28,858 nt of DNA from Gemmatimonadota bacterium (GCA_003221075.1 QHUF01000049.1:1-28858); one strand, 5' to 3'; counted from the first letter of the stretch, positions 8,047 through 20,200 are shown. Notes: generated by a model not told the origin, from the letters alone. Made by a program: numbers and translations.

Positions 8047-9570
8047 TTACAACACCTCTGGAGCCTCAAGTTCCACTAGAACTGGAGGTCTGGCGGGCCC
8101 CACGTCCTTCCAGGCCCGCCACACATCCGGAAGGGCCGCCAGGACATCGGCTGGGCGCAGGCTGCGGGCCGTCCATTGCCGGGCGCCTTGCTCGGCGGCC
8201 CGACCGAGGGCATGCGCGCCGAGTGCCGCGGCCTCGGCGGGGGCCGTTCCCCGAGCAAGAAATGCGCCGATGAACCCGGCGAGCATGTCTCCACTGCCGC
8301 CCGTCGCGAGACCCGGATTGCCGCTGGCGACGACATGCTCCGGCCCGCGAAGATCGGCGATGACGGTCGGAACGCCCTTGAGCAGCATCGTGCATTTGAG
8401 CTTCGCCGCTGCGCGCCCCGCGGCCGACCAGCGGTCGTTCGCCGCTTCGTCCGCCAATGCGTCGCCGGCAAGCGCGCGGAATTCTCCCAGGTGCGGCGTG
8501 CACACGACGGGCCGATTGGCCGGACCGTTGAAGTAGTGGAGCGCATCGGCGTCGATCACTGTGGGCACCGGGCGGCGCGCCAGGACCTCGGCAACGAATT
8601 GCTTGCGCACGTCCACACGGCCGAGCCCCGGACCGATCACGACCGCGTCCGCCCACTCGAGCACCTCTGCGACCCCGGGCTCGAGGTTGTCACCAAGTGA
8701 CGATTCAACGGTCAGTACGTCCGGCAAACTGGCCTGGGCGGCGACGATGGTTTCGCGCGCGGCCACGAGCTTGACGACGCCGGCTCCGGCCGCCAGGGCG
8801 GCACGGGCGGCATGGAGTGCAGCGCCGGTGAGACCATCCGAGCCGCCGATCACGCAGACGCGACCGCGATCGCCCTTGTGCATCTGTGGAGCCAGCCGCG
8901 GTAGCCGCTCCGCTGCCCATCGATCAGTCACAAGTAAGGGGCACGCGCTATCGGGAGGCGGGAAACCGATGTCGACTACGACGACCTTCCCACACCATTC
9001 ACGCGCGAGCAGATGCCCGCGCCGGGGGCCCCCGAATGTCACCGTGAGCTGAGCCCGTACCGGGCCGTGCGCTTCGCCGCTCGTGAGATCGAGCCCCGTC
9101 GGCCCGTCCACCGCCAGAATCGGTGCGCCATAGGCAGCGAGTCGTTCGGCGAGGGCGAGCACATCGCCTTTCGCGGGTCCGGCGGCCCCCGTGCCGAGCA
9201 GCGCATCCACCGCGACGGCGGCTTTCGGCCACGCTTCCTCACGACCCAATTCGCGCACGCCGTCGACCCTGGCGAGCGCGCGATTGTCGATGGCGTCATC
9301 GGTTTTGGGATCGACGGCGGCAACCCAGACGGGGATGCCGGACGCGTGGAGCGCTCGGGCGATCACCCAGCCGTCGCCGCCGTTGTTGCCGGCTCCCGCC
9401 GCGACGAGCACGCCGCCCGTGGAGGCGTCCGACATCTCGCCGACCAACACCTGCGCGACGGCCCGGCCCGCGGTTTCCATCAGCACGCGGCTCGGCACGC
9501 GGTACTGGGTGCGCGCCGCTGCATCCCACGCTGCCGCCTCGCTCGCCGAGAGTACCGGAATCGGATTCAC
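8047..9570 (-). CDS. nnr: Bifunctional NAD(P)H-hydrate epimerase/dehydratase
   Basis: Metabolite-repair enzyme that rescues damaged NADH and NADPH. The N-terminal YjeF_N domain epimerises R- and S-NAD(P)HX, and the C-terminal carbohydrate-kinase-like domain dehydrates S-NAD(P)HX using ADP. In 507 residues the epimerase half (about 1-215) shows NNGGDG (62-67), DALLGTG and DGPTGLDLTSG. The dehydratase half (about 225-505) shows KGDRGRVCVIGGS, VVIGPGLGR, DADALHYF, TPHLGEF and the nucleotide-site TGGSGDMLAG (Asp about 428). The GTG at 9570 overlaps the upstream stop as GTGA. Its location between memo and thiL, downstream of hsp20-lon, fits a damage-repair theme. Confidence 0.95.
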   Translation of the reverse strand: MNPIPVLSASEAAAWDAAARTQYRVPSRVLMETAGRAVAQVLVGEMSDASTGGVLVAAGAGNNGGDGWVIARALHASGIPVWVAAVDPKTDDAIDNRALARVDGVRELGREEAWPKAAVAVDALLGTGAAGPAKGDVLALAERLAAYGAPILAVDGPTGLDLTSGEAHGPVRAQLTVTFGGPRRGHLLAREWCGKVVVVDIGFPPPDSACPLLVTDRWAAERLPRLAPQMHKGDRGRVCVIGGSDGLTGAALHAARAALAAGAGVVKLVAARETIVAAQASLPDVLTVESSLGDNLEPGVAEVLEWADAVVIGPGLGRVDVRKQFVAEVLARRPVPTVIDADALHYFNGPANRPVVCTPHLGEFRALAGDALADEAANDRWSAAGRAAAKLKCTMLLKGVPTVIADLRGPEHVVASGNPGLATGGSGDMLAGFIGAFLARGTAPAEAAALGAHALGRAAEQGARQWTARSLRPADVLAALPDVWRAWKDVGPARPPVLVELEAPEVL

Positions 9571-10400
9571 GGAATCACCACCCCCGCGTATCCCACCACG
9601 CGCGCGTTGTCGCCGGACACCCAACCAGAGTGGCGATAGTCTACTACGTCGGCTCGGGTCGCGCCCAGCGCCCTGGCGGCGGCCATGACGGTGGCCGCCG
9701 GCCCCCGCCCGCACATCGAGATCCGCTCGCGTTTGCAGCGCACGAGCAGCTCCTCCCCGTCCAACGATTGGACAGCCTCCAGTGCGCGGGCATCCTTTTC
9801 TTCCGAAACCGCCGCGGGCTCATAGTGATTGAGATCGCTCGACGCCAGCAGCAGCACCGGCTCCCCCGCCGCGCGGACGAGCCGCGCAAGTATTTCGCCG
9901 AGCTGCCGCGCCGGCTCCCACGAATCCCACCCGAGCACCAACGGCACGATGCGTACATCCGATCGCAGCAGCTTGAGAAACGGGAGCTCGACTTCGACCG
10001 CATGCTCCGAGAGATGCGCGTCATGATCGATCTCCACGAGATGGCCGGAGATCTCGCGTAGCTCTGCCGCTGCCTCCGCGTCGACGGGCACGTCACCGAG
10101 CGGCGTCCGGAACGCCCCCGACTCCCACAGCGATACTCCGCTCTTTGCTGCGGAGATACCCGTGTGATTCGGAGCAAGGATGACGACGAGGCCTGGAATT
10201 GCAACGCGAGTGAACACTTTTGCGGCGGTGAGACCCGAGTACATGTAGCCCGCATGGGGCACGATAACGCCGACGGTCGGACGGTCGGACGGTCGGACGG
10301 CCGTGCGGGCGTCCGCGAGTAATGTGGCGACGGTCGCCCGCAATTCGGCGGGATCAGAAGGATAGAACCGCCCGCTGACGGCGGGCGGACGGATGCTCAC
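9567..10400 (-). CDS. MEMO1-family protein (AmmeMemoRadiSam system protein B type)
   Basis: This is a 277-residue protein of the Memo family, related in fold to class III extradiol dioxygenases; its bacterial role is not settled. Features seen: the N-terminal IRPPAVSGRFYP, PHAGYMYSG (His49), APNHTG (His79), ASSDLNHYEP and MCGRGP (Cys about 230). These match the His-His-Cys set described for human MEMO1, so a metal site is likely. In many prokaryotes the gene pairs with an AMMECR1 protein and a radical SAM enzyme; neither is in this window. The GTG at 10400 overlaps the upstream stop as GTGA and gives exactly the family start, so the longer upstream frame is rejected. An 8-bp tandem repeat lies in codons about 35-44. 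Confidence 0.88.
   Translation of the reverse strand: MSIRPPAVSGRFYPSDPAELRATVATLLADARTAVRPSDRPTVGVIVPHAGYMYSGLTAAKVFTRVAIPGLVVILAPNHTGISAAKSGVSLWESGAFRTPLGDVPVDAEAAAELREISGHLVEIDHDAHLSEHAVEVELPFLKLLRSDVRIVPLVLGWDSWEPARQLGEILARLVRAAGEPVLLLASSDLNHYEPAAVSEEKDARALEAVQSLDGEELLVRCKRERISMCGRGPAATVMAAARALGATRADVVDYRHSGWVSGDNARVVGYAGVVIP
10272..10300. repeat. 8-bp tandem repeat in the memo gene
   Basis: The unit GACGGTCG is repeated about 3.6 times without a mismatch over 29 bp. It encodes a short linker (RPSDRPT) between the N-terminal helix and the first metal-ligand strand. Because the unit is 8 bp, any single-unit change shifts the frame early in the gene. Confidence 0.85.
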
Positions 10401-10788
10401 CCCGAAGAGGAGACTCCCGGCCAGCGATAGCCCGCTCCGGCCTTGAAGACCTCGGCGAACTCGTAGACGTGCTCGAAGTCCTCGAGGCGATCCTCGGGTT
10501 GGCGCGCCAGCAACCCCACGTCGATCAGCATGAAGACGATTTGGCCGAAGTCGTCGGTGGTGTGGATGCCCCAGTGCGTCATCACGGCCGACGCCAGCAT
10601 CCCGAACTGCTCGAGGGCAAAGTCGCGGCAGGCCCACGCCAGCTCGACGCCGCTCAAGTGGCGGCGCGCCGGCAGGCGTGTCTGGGCAAATTCCAGCGCC
10701 GCGAGCACGAACACGTAGGCGCGCTCGTTGTACTTGCCGTCGCGGCGGCGGATCTCCGCGAGCGCCGCTTCGAGTGTAGCGACGTCGC

Positions 10789-10792
<4 letters not shown>
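10397..10792 (-). CDS. Minf_1886-family conserved hypothetical protein
   Basis: This is a 131-residue small cytoplasmic protein without a signal peptide or membrane span. It matches my recollection of the Minf_1886 family, found in Verrucomicrobia, Planctomycetes and related groups, whose function is unknown. Conserved-looking segments are YNERAYVFVLAALEF, RHLSGVELAWACRDFALEQFG, HWGIHTTDDFGQIVFMLIDVGLL and DRLEDFEHVYEFAEVF. The protein is largely helical and rich in aromatic and acidic residues. It starts at an ATG that overlaps the lon stop (ATGA) and ends at GTGA overlapping memo, so it is locked into the operon between a protease and a Memo protein. It may act in the same quality-control or repair process, but nothing in the sequence proves that. 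Confidence 0.75.
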
Positions 10793-13211
<2,419 letters not shown>

Positions 13212-13212
<1 letters not shown>

Positions 13213-13673
13213 TAGGTCACTCGCACCGATTGTGCGCCCGACGAGCGCGGCGGTTGTTTGGCGAGCCGGATTTCGAGGAAGCCGTGCTCGTAGGTGGCGC
13301 GAATCGACGCGGGATCGACGATCACGGGCAGCCGGAAGCGGCGCTCGAACGGCCCGATCTGCACTTCCATCGAGTGATAGTGCCGCCGGCCCTGCTGCCG
13401 GGGTATACGCTCGCCCGCGATCTTCAGGATTCCTTCGTCGAGCTCGACCTTGAAGTCGCCGGCCTGCATGCCGGCGATGTCCATGTGGACGATCAGCTCT
13501 TGGTCGGTTTCATAGACGTCGGTGCGCGGTTTCCATTTGGGCGAAGCGACGAACCCTACCGGACGGCCATGCGCCACTTCATTGAAGTAGACGTCGAGCT
13601 CGTCGGCGAGGTGAACCGTGAGAGACCCCGACCCGCGGGAGGGACGATTGGGGGGAAGGTCGCTATCAGCCAT
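13212..13673 (-). CDS. Hsp20/alpha-crystallin small heat-shock protein
   Basis: ATP-independent holdase chaperone that binds unfolding proteins. The 153-residue protein has a short variable N-terminus, an alpha-crystallin domain at about 45-140 (WKPRTDVYETDQELIVHMDIAGM, then DEGILKIAGER, FERRFRLPVIVD, and the conserved ATYEHGFLEIRL) and a short C-terminal tail. It is the first gene of the nine-gene run and overlaps lon by one base. The ATG at 13673 lacks a strong ribosome site. The 25-bp dyad block at 13711-13735, 37 bases upstream, is a candidate control site. Pairing with Lon suggests that clients are held or degraded under stress. Confidence 0.93.
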
Positions 13674-13710
13674 GCCCGACTAAGATAATGCGGGACGGGG
13701 CCGGGCGTGG

Positions 13711-13735
13711 GGCCCTAAGTCACCGATTTCGGCCC
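13711..13735 (-). promoter_or_regulatory. Candidate operator block upstream of hsp20-lon
   Basis: On the minus strand this 25-bp block has the core AAATCGGTGACTT inside outer arms GGGCC and GGCC, which form an imperfect inverted repeat. It matches the block at 17184-17208 at 22 of 25 bases. The gap from its end to the ATG is 37 bases here and 38 there. It could bind a regulator or be part of a promoter. It also begins within the stop codon of the TldD-like gene, so a 3'-end role cannot be excluded. Confidence 0.5.
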
Positions 13736-16700
13736 TATTTTGCGCTCCAGGGTGGACCGAATGCCGGTGGAGCGGCATTGTCGGCCGTCGGCTTGCGGAT
13801 CGCTACATCGTCGAACAGCAAGGAGGGCACGACGTACGTCGCGGTTTCGAGGGCGAAAATGCCCCGGAAACCCCCCGGAATCAGCCTCACCATTGCGAGC
13901 ATCCCACCCTCCAAGCCACCGGCAGTGGACAACGTTGCCGCCGTTCGCGACCGCGACGCCGCAGCGATGTTCTTGAATGACGCCGTCGTGACTCCCGACA
14001 ACAGGGCACCGCGAATCGGCTCTTCGTGACCGTCGGGGTACAGCTTGACCGCATCCGCCAGTGGAACGGATGGCCCCTGCTCGGACGAGCTCATGGCCGC
14101 TATCATCGCGGCGAAGCCTCTCGGCATGGCTCCTCCGTTACGGAGCCGCCGGACCACAATCACATACCCGGTGCCACTTTGCTTCGCGAGCGCGAGTGCT
14201 CGTTGCCGCAGCTGCGCGTCGCTGAGACCGCTGTCCGTCGTGACGAAGAGGTTCGTCACGCCTGCCCGGTCGCCTCGGCGGCTCCCGGTGCTGCGGGAGA
14301 TCCCTGCTACCGGGACTCGGGTTGCCAGGAGGGTCCGGAGCACACCGTGGTCCACGAGTTTGGTCTCGCGGGTCCGGACGCCGTCGTCATCGATCAGCGC
14401 ACCGCCGATCGGCTTTCCCTCATAGACCCGGAGGGCTGGATTCTCGACGACACTGAATGACCGCGGCAGTACTCGCGCCCCGACCTGATCGAGCATCCCC
14501 TTCTCCATCCCAGCGAATCGCTGGAACATCGGAAGGTCCGAGTCCGGCAATCTGTTGGCCGCGAGACCCGGTCCGAAAACGAACGCGAACAATTCCGCCG
14601 CGGCCGCGCCCTCGAACAGCACTGGACCGTTGTATGACTCGGGGGCAGTCGCGCGCAGTCGCGTCAACCGGTCAGCGAACGCACGAACGCGCTGCATCAG
14701 GGTGTCACGCGTTGGGAGATCGCCCGGTGACGTCGCATACACCGCCAGTCCATCGTCCAACGGGCTCGCGTCGGACGCTTGCGTCGTCGCATTGATGCGA
14801 ATCGCGGCCCATGGTGCGGTGCGCGTGAAGGATGTGCCCTCGCTGTTCACGTACCACGAGCGAACGCTTCCGCCACTCCATGCCACATCCGACTGGTAGA
14901 TCTCGGGCGCATCCCGGAACGCGGCGGATGTGCCTCGCACAAGGTCTTCGATGGCCGCTTGATCGGATCGCGGCAGGGGTGTGGCGTCCCCGAGCGTTAC
15001 CGGCTCCTCGCGGGTGAAATCGGGCAGCGGGTCTCGTCGCGTCCGGTTCGCAAGTGCGGTGCGTTTCTGCGCCAACGTCGCAACCGCCACTTTATAGTGG
15101 CGATCCGTGGCCAGCCACAGCTCGCGCCGCATGGCCGCGTAGTCATCGTCCAGAGGCAGGCCACTCGTGCCTTCGTCGAAGTCGCTCACCATCGCTGCGA
15201 CATTTGTGGGCATACTGAGAAAGTTCGTGTTGTCGAACGCATAGTCGCCCACGTGCAGCTCGACCGACAGACGGCGAGTGCGCCCCGCATCGCTGCGAGT
15301 CAGGCTGCCACGCGATCCCCAAACATCGAGATTGGACACCTCATCGATCCGATAAGACAGGAAATAGGGTCGCGGCATCGTATCGAGCCGCAGCTCGGAC
15401 ATCGACCGCGCCAACTCGTCCTGCATGGCGCGCAATACGACATCGCCGGTGTCGTGCGGTGCGGCGGTGGGCGGAGGCGGCAGAATCGGCGCGCGCTCTG
15501 ATGATTTCGGCTTCTTTTGAACTTCGATCTGGGAGATCAGCACCGCCGGGGATACCGCGGAAACGGGAACAACACCCGATTCGGCGCCGCACATGCCGTT
15601 GAAGACCGCGACCTGATCGTCCCCCGCAGTGACTTTGCTGAACACGGTGAGCGGTGTTCCAATCAGATCGACGCCACGCACTAGCTCTTCCCTGCCGTTC
15701 GGAAACACCCGATACACCATGATCGGCAGCACCTCGAAGGCGTTAGGAATCCCGCGGTGCGTAATCGTAAAGCCGCCTTCGATGTCGTCGAACAACAACC
15801 CGAAGGGCTTGTGCTGTCGCCTGATCTGATCGAGCAGCTGCTGCTTCAGCTGGGCGCGCGTTTGTGGAGCAGCCACCTGGACGATCAGGTTCGACTGCCT
15901 GGCGACGGGCGAAAACCCGACCTGACGCCGGCCGTGACCGTTCGAGTTTGCAAATCCCTCGATGGGCATACGGGACATGAGGAACGTCCGCAGCACGCCG
16001 CGCTCGATGACCGCGACGCGGCGGCCCCGGACGCCTTCGTCGTCAAAGCGATAGTATCCCGCCAGGTCGGTGTTGCCGAACCGCTGCATTGTCGGATCGA
16101 AGTACACCGAGAAGCCGGCCGGCAACACGGCGTCGCTGACGCGCCGCGTAAACGTCTGTCCTTCGTCCTCGTTCTTCTGTCGATGTCCTTCGAGCCGATG
16201 GCCAAGAATCTCGTGGAAGAACACCGCGCTCGCGCGACCCGAGAGGATCGCCGGCCCGGTATATGGATCGATGACGGGAGCGCGGCGCAACGTCTGGAGG
16301 TCGGCAATCATCCGGTCGACGGCCTGCAACACGACGCGATCGTCCGGGAGGCCTTCAGGGGTAGCCGCAAAGAACGACTCGTAGCGCGGCAGCTCCATGC
16401 CATCATCGGCCTTGCTGAAGGCAGCGATCAGAAGGCGATAGCGAGGCTGCGAGGTCTGAATCTCGGTCCCCTCGCTGTTCACGTACGAATGGGTTTCGAC
16501 GGCCGCGGTGAAAAACGCGTTCGCGCCGTAGATATCACGTTGCTGTGCGAAGGGTGCCGTGTAGCGACGAAGCTTCTCCTCCCACCCACGGCGATCCACG
16601 GTGAGTTGCAGCCGCGGCTCGATGTAGTGCTCGGGGGACTCCCGGGAGAAATCGGGAGACGAGTCCTCCGGGGCGACCTGCAGCCTCGCGCTCGTCCGAG

Positions 16701-17145
16701 CGTTGTTCAACTGCTCCACGGCGTGGCGGTAACGCTGCTGCGTCTCGTACCACAGCGCGGCCCGGATCGCCATCGGATCGTCGTCGATCGGGACATCGAC
16801 GGGGGCGTCCAGGAACCGCGAAAAATCCGGAAAATCGGTGTGCGCAGACGAATGCGTATTGTCAAAACCATGCGAGCCAACTCGCAGCTGCACGTCGAGC
16901 GCGCGGCGTCGTTCGTCGGAGCGATCCGTGATCGCACCGAACGAGCTCGTGACGCTGAATTCCTGAACCTCAGTGAGATCGTAACCGAGGAAGTACGGAG
17001 GTGTGGGATTCGCCTGCAGGGCGTCGAGCGAGCGTGCAAGCTCCACCTTCATCGCGTCCAAGACAGGCGTCGATTCGGGTCCTGCAGCGAGTGACGCGGT
17101 CGATACGGCGGCAACAGCGACGACTACCAGTGATTTCCTGGTCAT
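13735..17145 (-). CDS. Exported tandem TldD/PmbA-family protein (catalytic plus degenerate half)
   Basis: This is a 1136-residue protein with a signal peptide (about 1-20, ending SLA/AG) and two homologous TldD/PmbA-like units. The first (about 25-540) carries the metalloprotease motif HEILGH (311-316) followed by RLEGH, and the third metal ligand Cys519 in GMCG, followed by the VPV pattern seen in TldD. The second (about 568-1136) aligns along its length (shared starts VLxAMxxELARS and PYFLxY; shared NSEGT) but has Ala854, Phe855 and Pro859 in place of the His, Glu and His, and contains no cysteine. A Pro-rich linker (about 544-566) separates them. TldD/TldE in other bacteria are separate cytoplasmic partners, one catalytic and one not; here both seem fused and exported. 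A ribosome site AAAGGG precedes the ATG. Substrate unknown, perhaps envelope peptides. Confidence 0.87.
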   Translation of the reverse strand: MTRKSLVVVAVAAVSTASLAAGPESTPVLDAMKVELARSLDALQANPTPPYFLGYDLTEVQEFSVTSSFGAITDRSDERRRALDVQLRVGSHGFDNTHSSAHTDFPDFSRFLDAPVDVPIDDDPMAIRAALWYETQQRYRHAVEQLNNARTSARLQVAPEDSSPDFSRESPEHYIEPRLQLTVDRRGWEEKLRRYTAPFAQQRDIYGANAFFTAAVETHSYVNSEGTEIQTSQPRYRLLIAAFSKADDGMELPRYESFFAATPEGLPDDRVVLQAVDRMIADLQTLRRAPVIDPYTGPAILSGRASAVFFHEILGHRLEGHRQKNEDEGQTFTRRVSDAVLPAGFSVYFDPTMQRFGNTDLAGYYRFDDEGVRGRRVAVIERGVLRTFLMSRMPIEGFANSNGHGRRQVGFSPVARQSNLIVQVAAPQTRAQLKQQLLDQIRRQHKPFGLLFDDIEGGFTITHRGIPNAFEVLPIMVYRVFPNGREELVRGVDLIGTPLTVFSKVTAGDDQVAVFNGMCGAESGVVPVSAVSPAVLISQIEVQKKPKSSERAPILPPPPTAAPHDTGDVVLRAMQDELARSMSELRLDTMPRPYFLSYRIDEVSNLDVWGSRGSLTRSDAGRTRRLSVELHVGDYAFDNTNFLSMPTNVAAMVSDFDEGTSGLPLDDDYAAMRRELWLATDRHYKVAVATLAQKRTALANRTRRDPLPDFTREEPVTLGDATPLPRSDQAAIEDLVRGTSAAFRDAPEIYQSDVAWSGGSVRSWYVNSEGTSFTRTAPWAAIRINATTQASDASPLDDGLAVYATSPGDLPTRDTLMQRVRAFADRLTRLRATAPESYNGPVLFEGAAAAELFAFVFGPGLAANRLPDSDLPMFQRFAGMEKGMLDQVGARVLPRSFSVVENPALRVYEGKPIGGALIDDDGVRTRETKLVDHGVLRTLLATRVPVAGISRSTGSRRGDRAGVTNLFVTTDSGLSDAQLRQRALALAKQSGTGYVIVVRRLRNGGAMPRGFAAMIAAMSSSEQGPSVPLADAVKLYPDGHEEPIRGALLSGVTTASFKNIAAASRSRTAATLSTAGGLEGGMLAMVRLIPGGFRGIFALETATYVVPSLLFDDVAIRKPTADNAAPPAFGPPWSAK

Positions 17146-17183
17146 TGGTGGGCCCTTTATTTCACGTACTTCGTCCGCGCGCC

Positions 17184-17208
17184 GGCTCTAAATCACCGAT
17201 TTCAGCCC
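17184..17208 (-). promoter_or_regulatory. Candidate operator block upstream of the TldD-like gene
   Basis: This is the second copy of the 25-bp block. On the minus strand its core AAATCGGTGATTT is a perfect 5-bp inverted repeat around GGT. The outer arms GGGCT and AGCC still pair, because the C-to-T change in the left arm is matched by G-to-A in the right arm relative to the copy near hsp20. It lies 38 bases before the ATG at 17145, in the gap after the transglutaminase gene. Confidence 0.5.
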
Positions 17209-17228
17209 CTTCCGTACCCCGAAGGCCC

Positions 17229-20200
17229 CTAATTCCGAACCCGGTCGATTACCCGCTCGAATCGGAGAGACATCACCGGCATCATGACCAAGGCGCAATT
17301 GCCACTCGGGGAGGAGCAGCTGACGACGCCTCGCCGTAGGAGCTTGACGGTCGCGTCAGGCTCGGGGAATGCGAGGCTCAACGTCGCCCGGCGGATGGCC
17401 GGGGTCAGCTGTTGCAATTGGCTCGGGCCGCTGGCGATGCGCACCGCCTCGACACGAGGGCCGGCACCGATGAGGAGCTCGACCTCGCCCGATACGTCGG
17501 CCGTGAGCACGTTGCCGAGCTTCACCGTACGCATCGTCACCAGCTCCGAGCGCGCCAGATCGATGCGCCGGTCCGCCTCGCGCTCGCTCCCGCCGAGCAA
17601 CCGGACGAGTCGCGGCCTGATGGACTTGCTGGGCACGTTGCCGTTCAGCGCCAGCGCGTACGTGTGGATCGCGTCGGCGGGCCGGCCCAGCTGCTGCTGG
17701 ATCTGCCCGAGATGTTCGCCGATTTCGCTTTGGTTGCTGAGCAGCCACGCCGCGCGGACATAGCGCTCGGCCTTGGGCCACTCGGCGCGGGCATAATAGA
17801 TCCAGCCCATCGTATCCCAGTACGCCCCGAGCTGGCCGACGGCGAACATCTCGCGCATCCCGGCATCGTCAAGGGTCAGCCCACGCAACACCCCCTCGGT
17901 CGCATCGATCGCACGACGCGCGTACATCTCCGCGCTGTCGAGCTCCACGCGCTGCTCCGCCAGAGCGTATGCGACGTTGTTCCACATCTCGGGCGTGGGG
18001 GAGAGCGCGACCGCCCGCCGGAACACCGTGAGCGCGTCGGCGCCGCGCCCAAGACGTGCGTACGCACTGCCGAGCATCACCTGCAGCGATGTGTCGTCGG
18101 GAGCGATCGAGACCGCGTGCTCGAGCGCGTCGGCGGCAGCGGAGTCGCGGTGCATATCCACGAGCAGCCGCCCCAGGTTCGCATGGGCATACTTGTCGAG
18201 CGGATTCGCCTCGGTCTGCTTGCGGAACGCGGCGACCGCTTCGTCCTGACGCCCCATGCGCCGGAGCGTCAGCCCCATGTTGTTGTAGGCGTACTGGTCG
18301 TATGGATTGATCTCGATCTGCTTGCGGTACGCGATCAGTGCCGAATCGGTCTTCCCGAGCATCATGTACGCGCGGCCGAGGTTGTTCCATGCCCACTGGT
18401 GTCGCGGGACCAACTCCGTGACAGCGCGGAAGGCACGGATCGCAGAGCGCGCGTCATTCGCGTCTAGCGCGGCCATGCCGCGCCGGTGCAACTCATCCGC
18501 ATCCGCCCCTCCGGTGGCGTCGGCCGGCGTGGCGGGCGCGTCGCCCGACCGCGTCAGGGCAATCGTCCGTTTTTCGTCTTCGCTCACGACGTTCCGGAAG
18601 GAGGCAAAGTCGGCCGACCGATCTGCCGGCAGCACGCGGCGCGCATACCGCAGCGAGCGTTCCACGACCAGGGTGTCGCCGCGGCGTTCCGCACCCGAGC
18701 GGTAGGTGGCGTAGTCGCGGCTCAAGATGACGGCGGCGGGAAGCCGCGCGGTCACCGTGTGCGGCAGGAGGATACTCGCGCGGTACCTAATCTCTTCGAC
18801 GAGGCCGATCAGCAGGCTGTCGGTCGCCAGGGTGTCGCTCGCGGGCAAATCGATTTCGGGAAGCGGCACCTCGAGCTCGGCGCGCTGGTTCGACCAGGTC
18901 ACGGCGCCAGGCCGGTCCAGCTGGAAGGTGAAGGCGAACGGCGCGCCGGTCGCGAGCGGATCGTCGGCTGTGGCGCTTTTTACAGTCCCCTCGAGCTCCG
19001 CCGCTTTGGCGATCCCCTGTGCGAACAGCTGCCATCTGTCTTCAGGGAGCTGACTGACCACCCCGCGCATCATGACTTCGATGTCGCCGCGCGACTCCAT
19101 GCGCATCGCGGTCGTCAACCGCCCCGCGTCGCTGAGCGTGCCGGCCGCCTCGAACGCGCTGTAGGTATGGTAGGGCATGGCCAGCGGGGCGCGCGCGAGC
19201 CGCGGCGTCGCGTCTTGCGGAATCACCAGCGCCTGTTTGCCCCGGAGGATGAACAGCAGGAACTGGAACGGCGCGACGTTGGGCGTCGCGTCCAGCCACA
19301 GCGAGTCGAGTGCAGGTACGAACGTGATCAAATGGTCGAACTGCGCCGGCGACGGCACGTCGGGGTCGATGGGCTCATTGGCCGAGATCAGAACCGGCGC
19401 CGAGGGAACGTCGATGGCGCGCAGCAGCGCCGCGAGCAAGACATGCTTGTCCTTGCAATCGCCGTATTGATTGAGCAGCACGTCGGCGGCGGGATGCGGC
19501 TGAAAGCGACCCAACCCGAACTGCAGGCTCACGTAGCGGACGCGTTGCGCCACGAAATCGTACAGCGCGGCGATCGAATCCCGCAGCGTAGTCCGGCCAC
19601 GAACCAGTTCGGCCGCACGTTGCCGGATCTCGGGCGTGACCGTCTCGCGATCGCGCTCAAGCCCGCGATACCACTCGCCCACCTCCGCCCAACTCCGGAA
19701 CGTGGTCAGTGAGACGCTGTGGTGCTCGCCACGGGAGAGGAACGTGCCTTTGCGTCCCGTGGTGTCGATCATCAGGTTCGCGCGCTGCCAGGTGTAGATG
19801 CGGCGGGTGCCGGTTTCCGTTATGCGAAGATCGGGACCGCCCTCTGTCTTGACCTGCACGTGGGCCTGGCGCGGCACGTCGTAGGTGATGCGCTCGTCCC
19901 GCACCACCGCCCCGCGCACGAAGTCGGACTCGTCCCAGAAATTCCCCGGCGCGAACGGCGTGTGGGTCGTCCACGTGACATGATATTCGAGCGTGTCGCC
20001 CGGCTGGAGCGCGGGAACAGTCACCACTTTCTGGCGCAGGTCGGAATACATGGGCGCATCCTGGGCGACCGGTCCTGTCACATCCTGCACGGCACTAGCG
20101 GTCGCGACAACGGTGTCGCCGCCGGCCTTGAGCACCCGCACGAAGTCGACATCGAGCCGCTGATTTCCGGAGGCATATTGGTACAACAGCTGCCCGAACC

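Noticed and set aside
13700..13735. Sigma-32-like heat-shock promoter before hsp20 (GAAA, 14 bases, CCCCAC)
   Set aside because: The second copy of the block, before the TldD-like gene, lacks the CCCC element, and the -35 lacks CTT. I keep only the shared block as a candidate site.
15757..17094. Plus-strand open frame of 445 codons opposite the TldD-like gene
   Set aside because: It is a shadow of the first TldD half; no ribosome site or domain.
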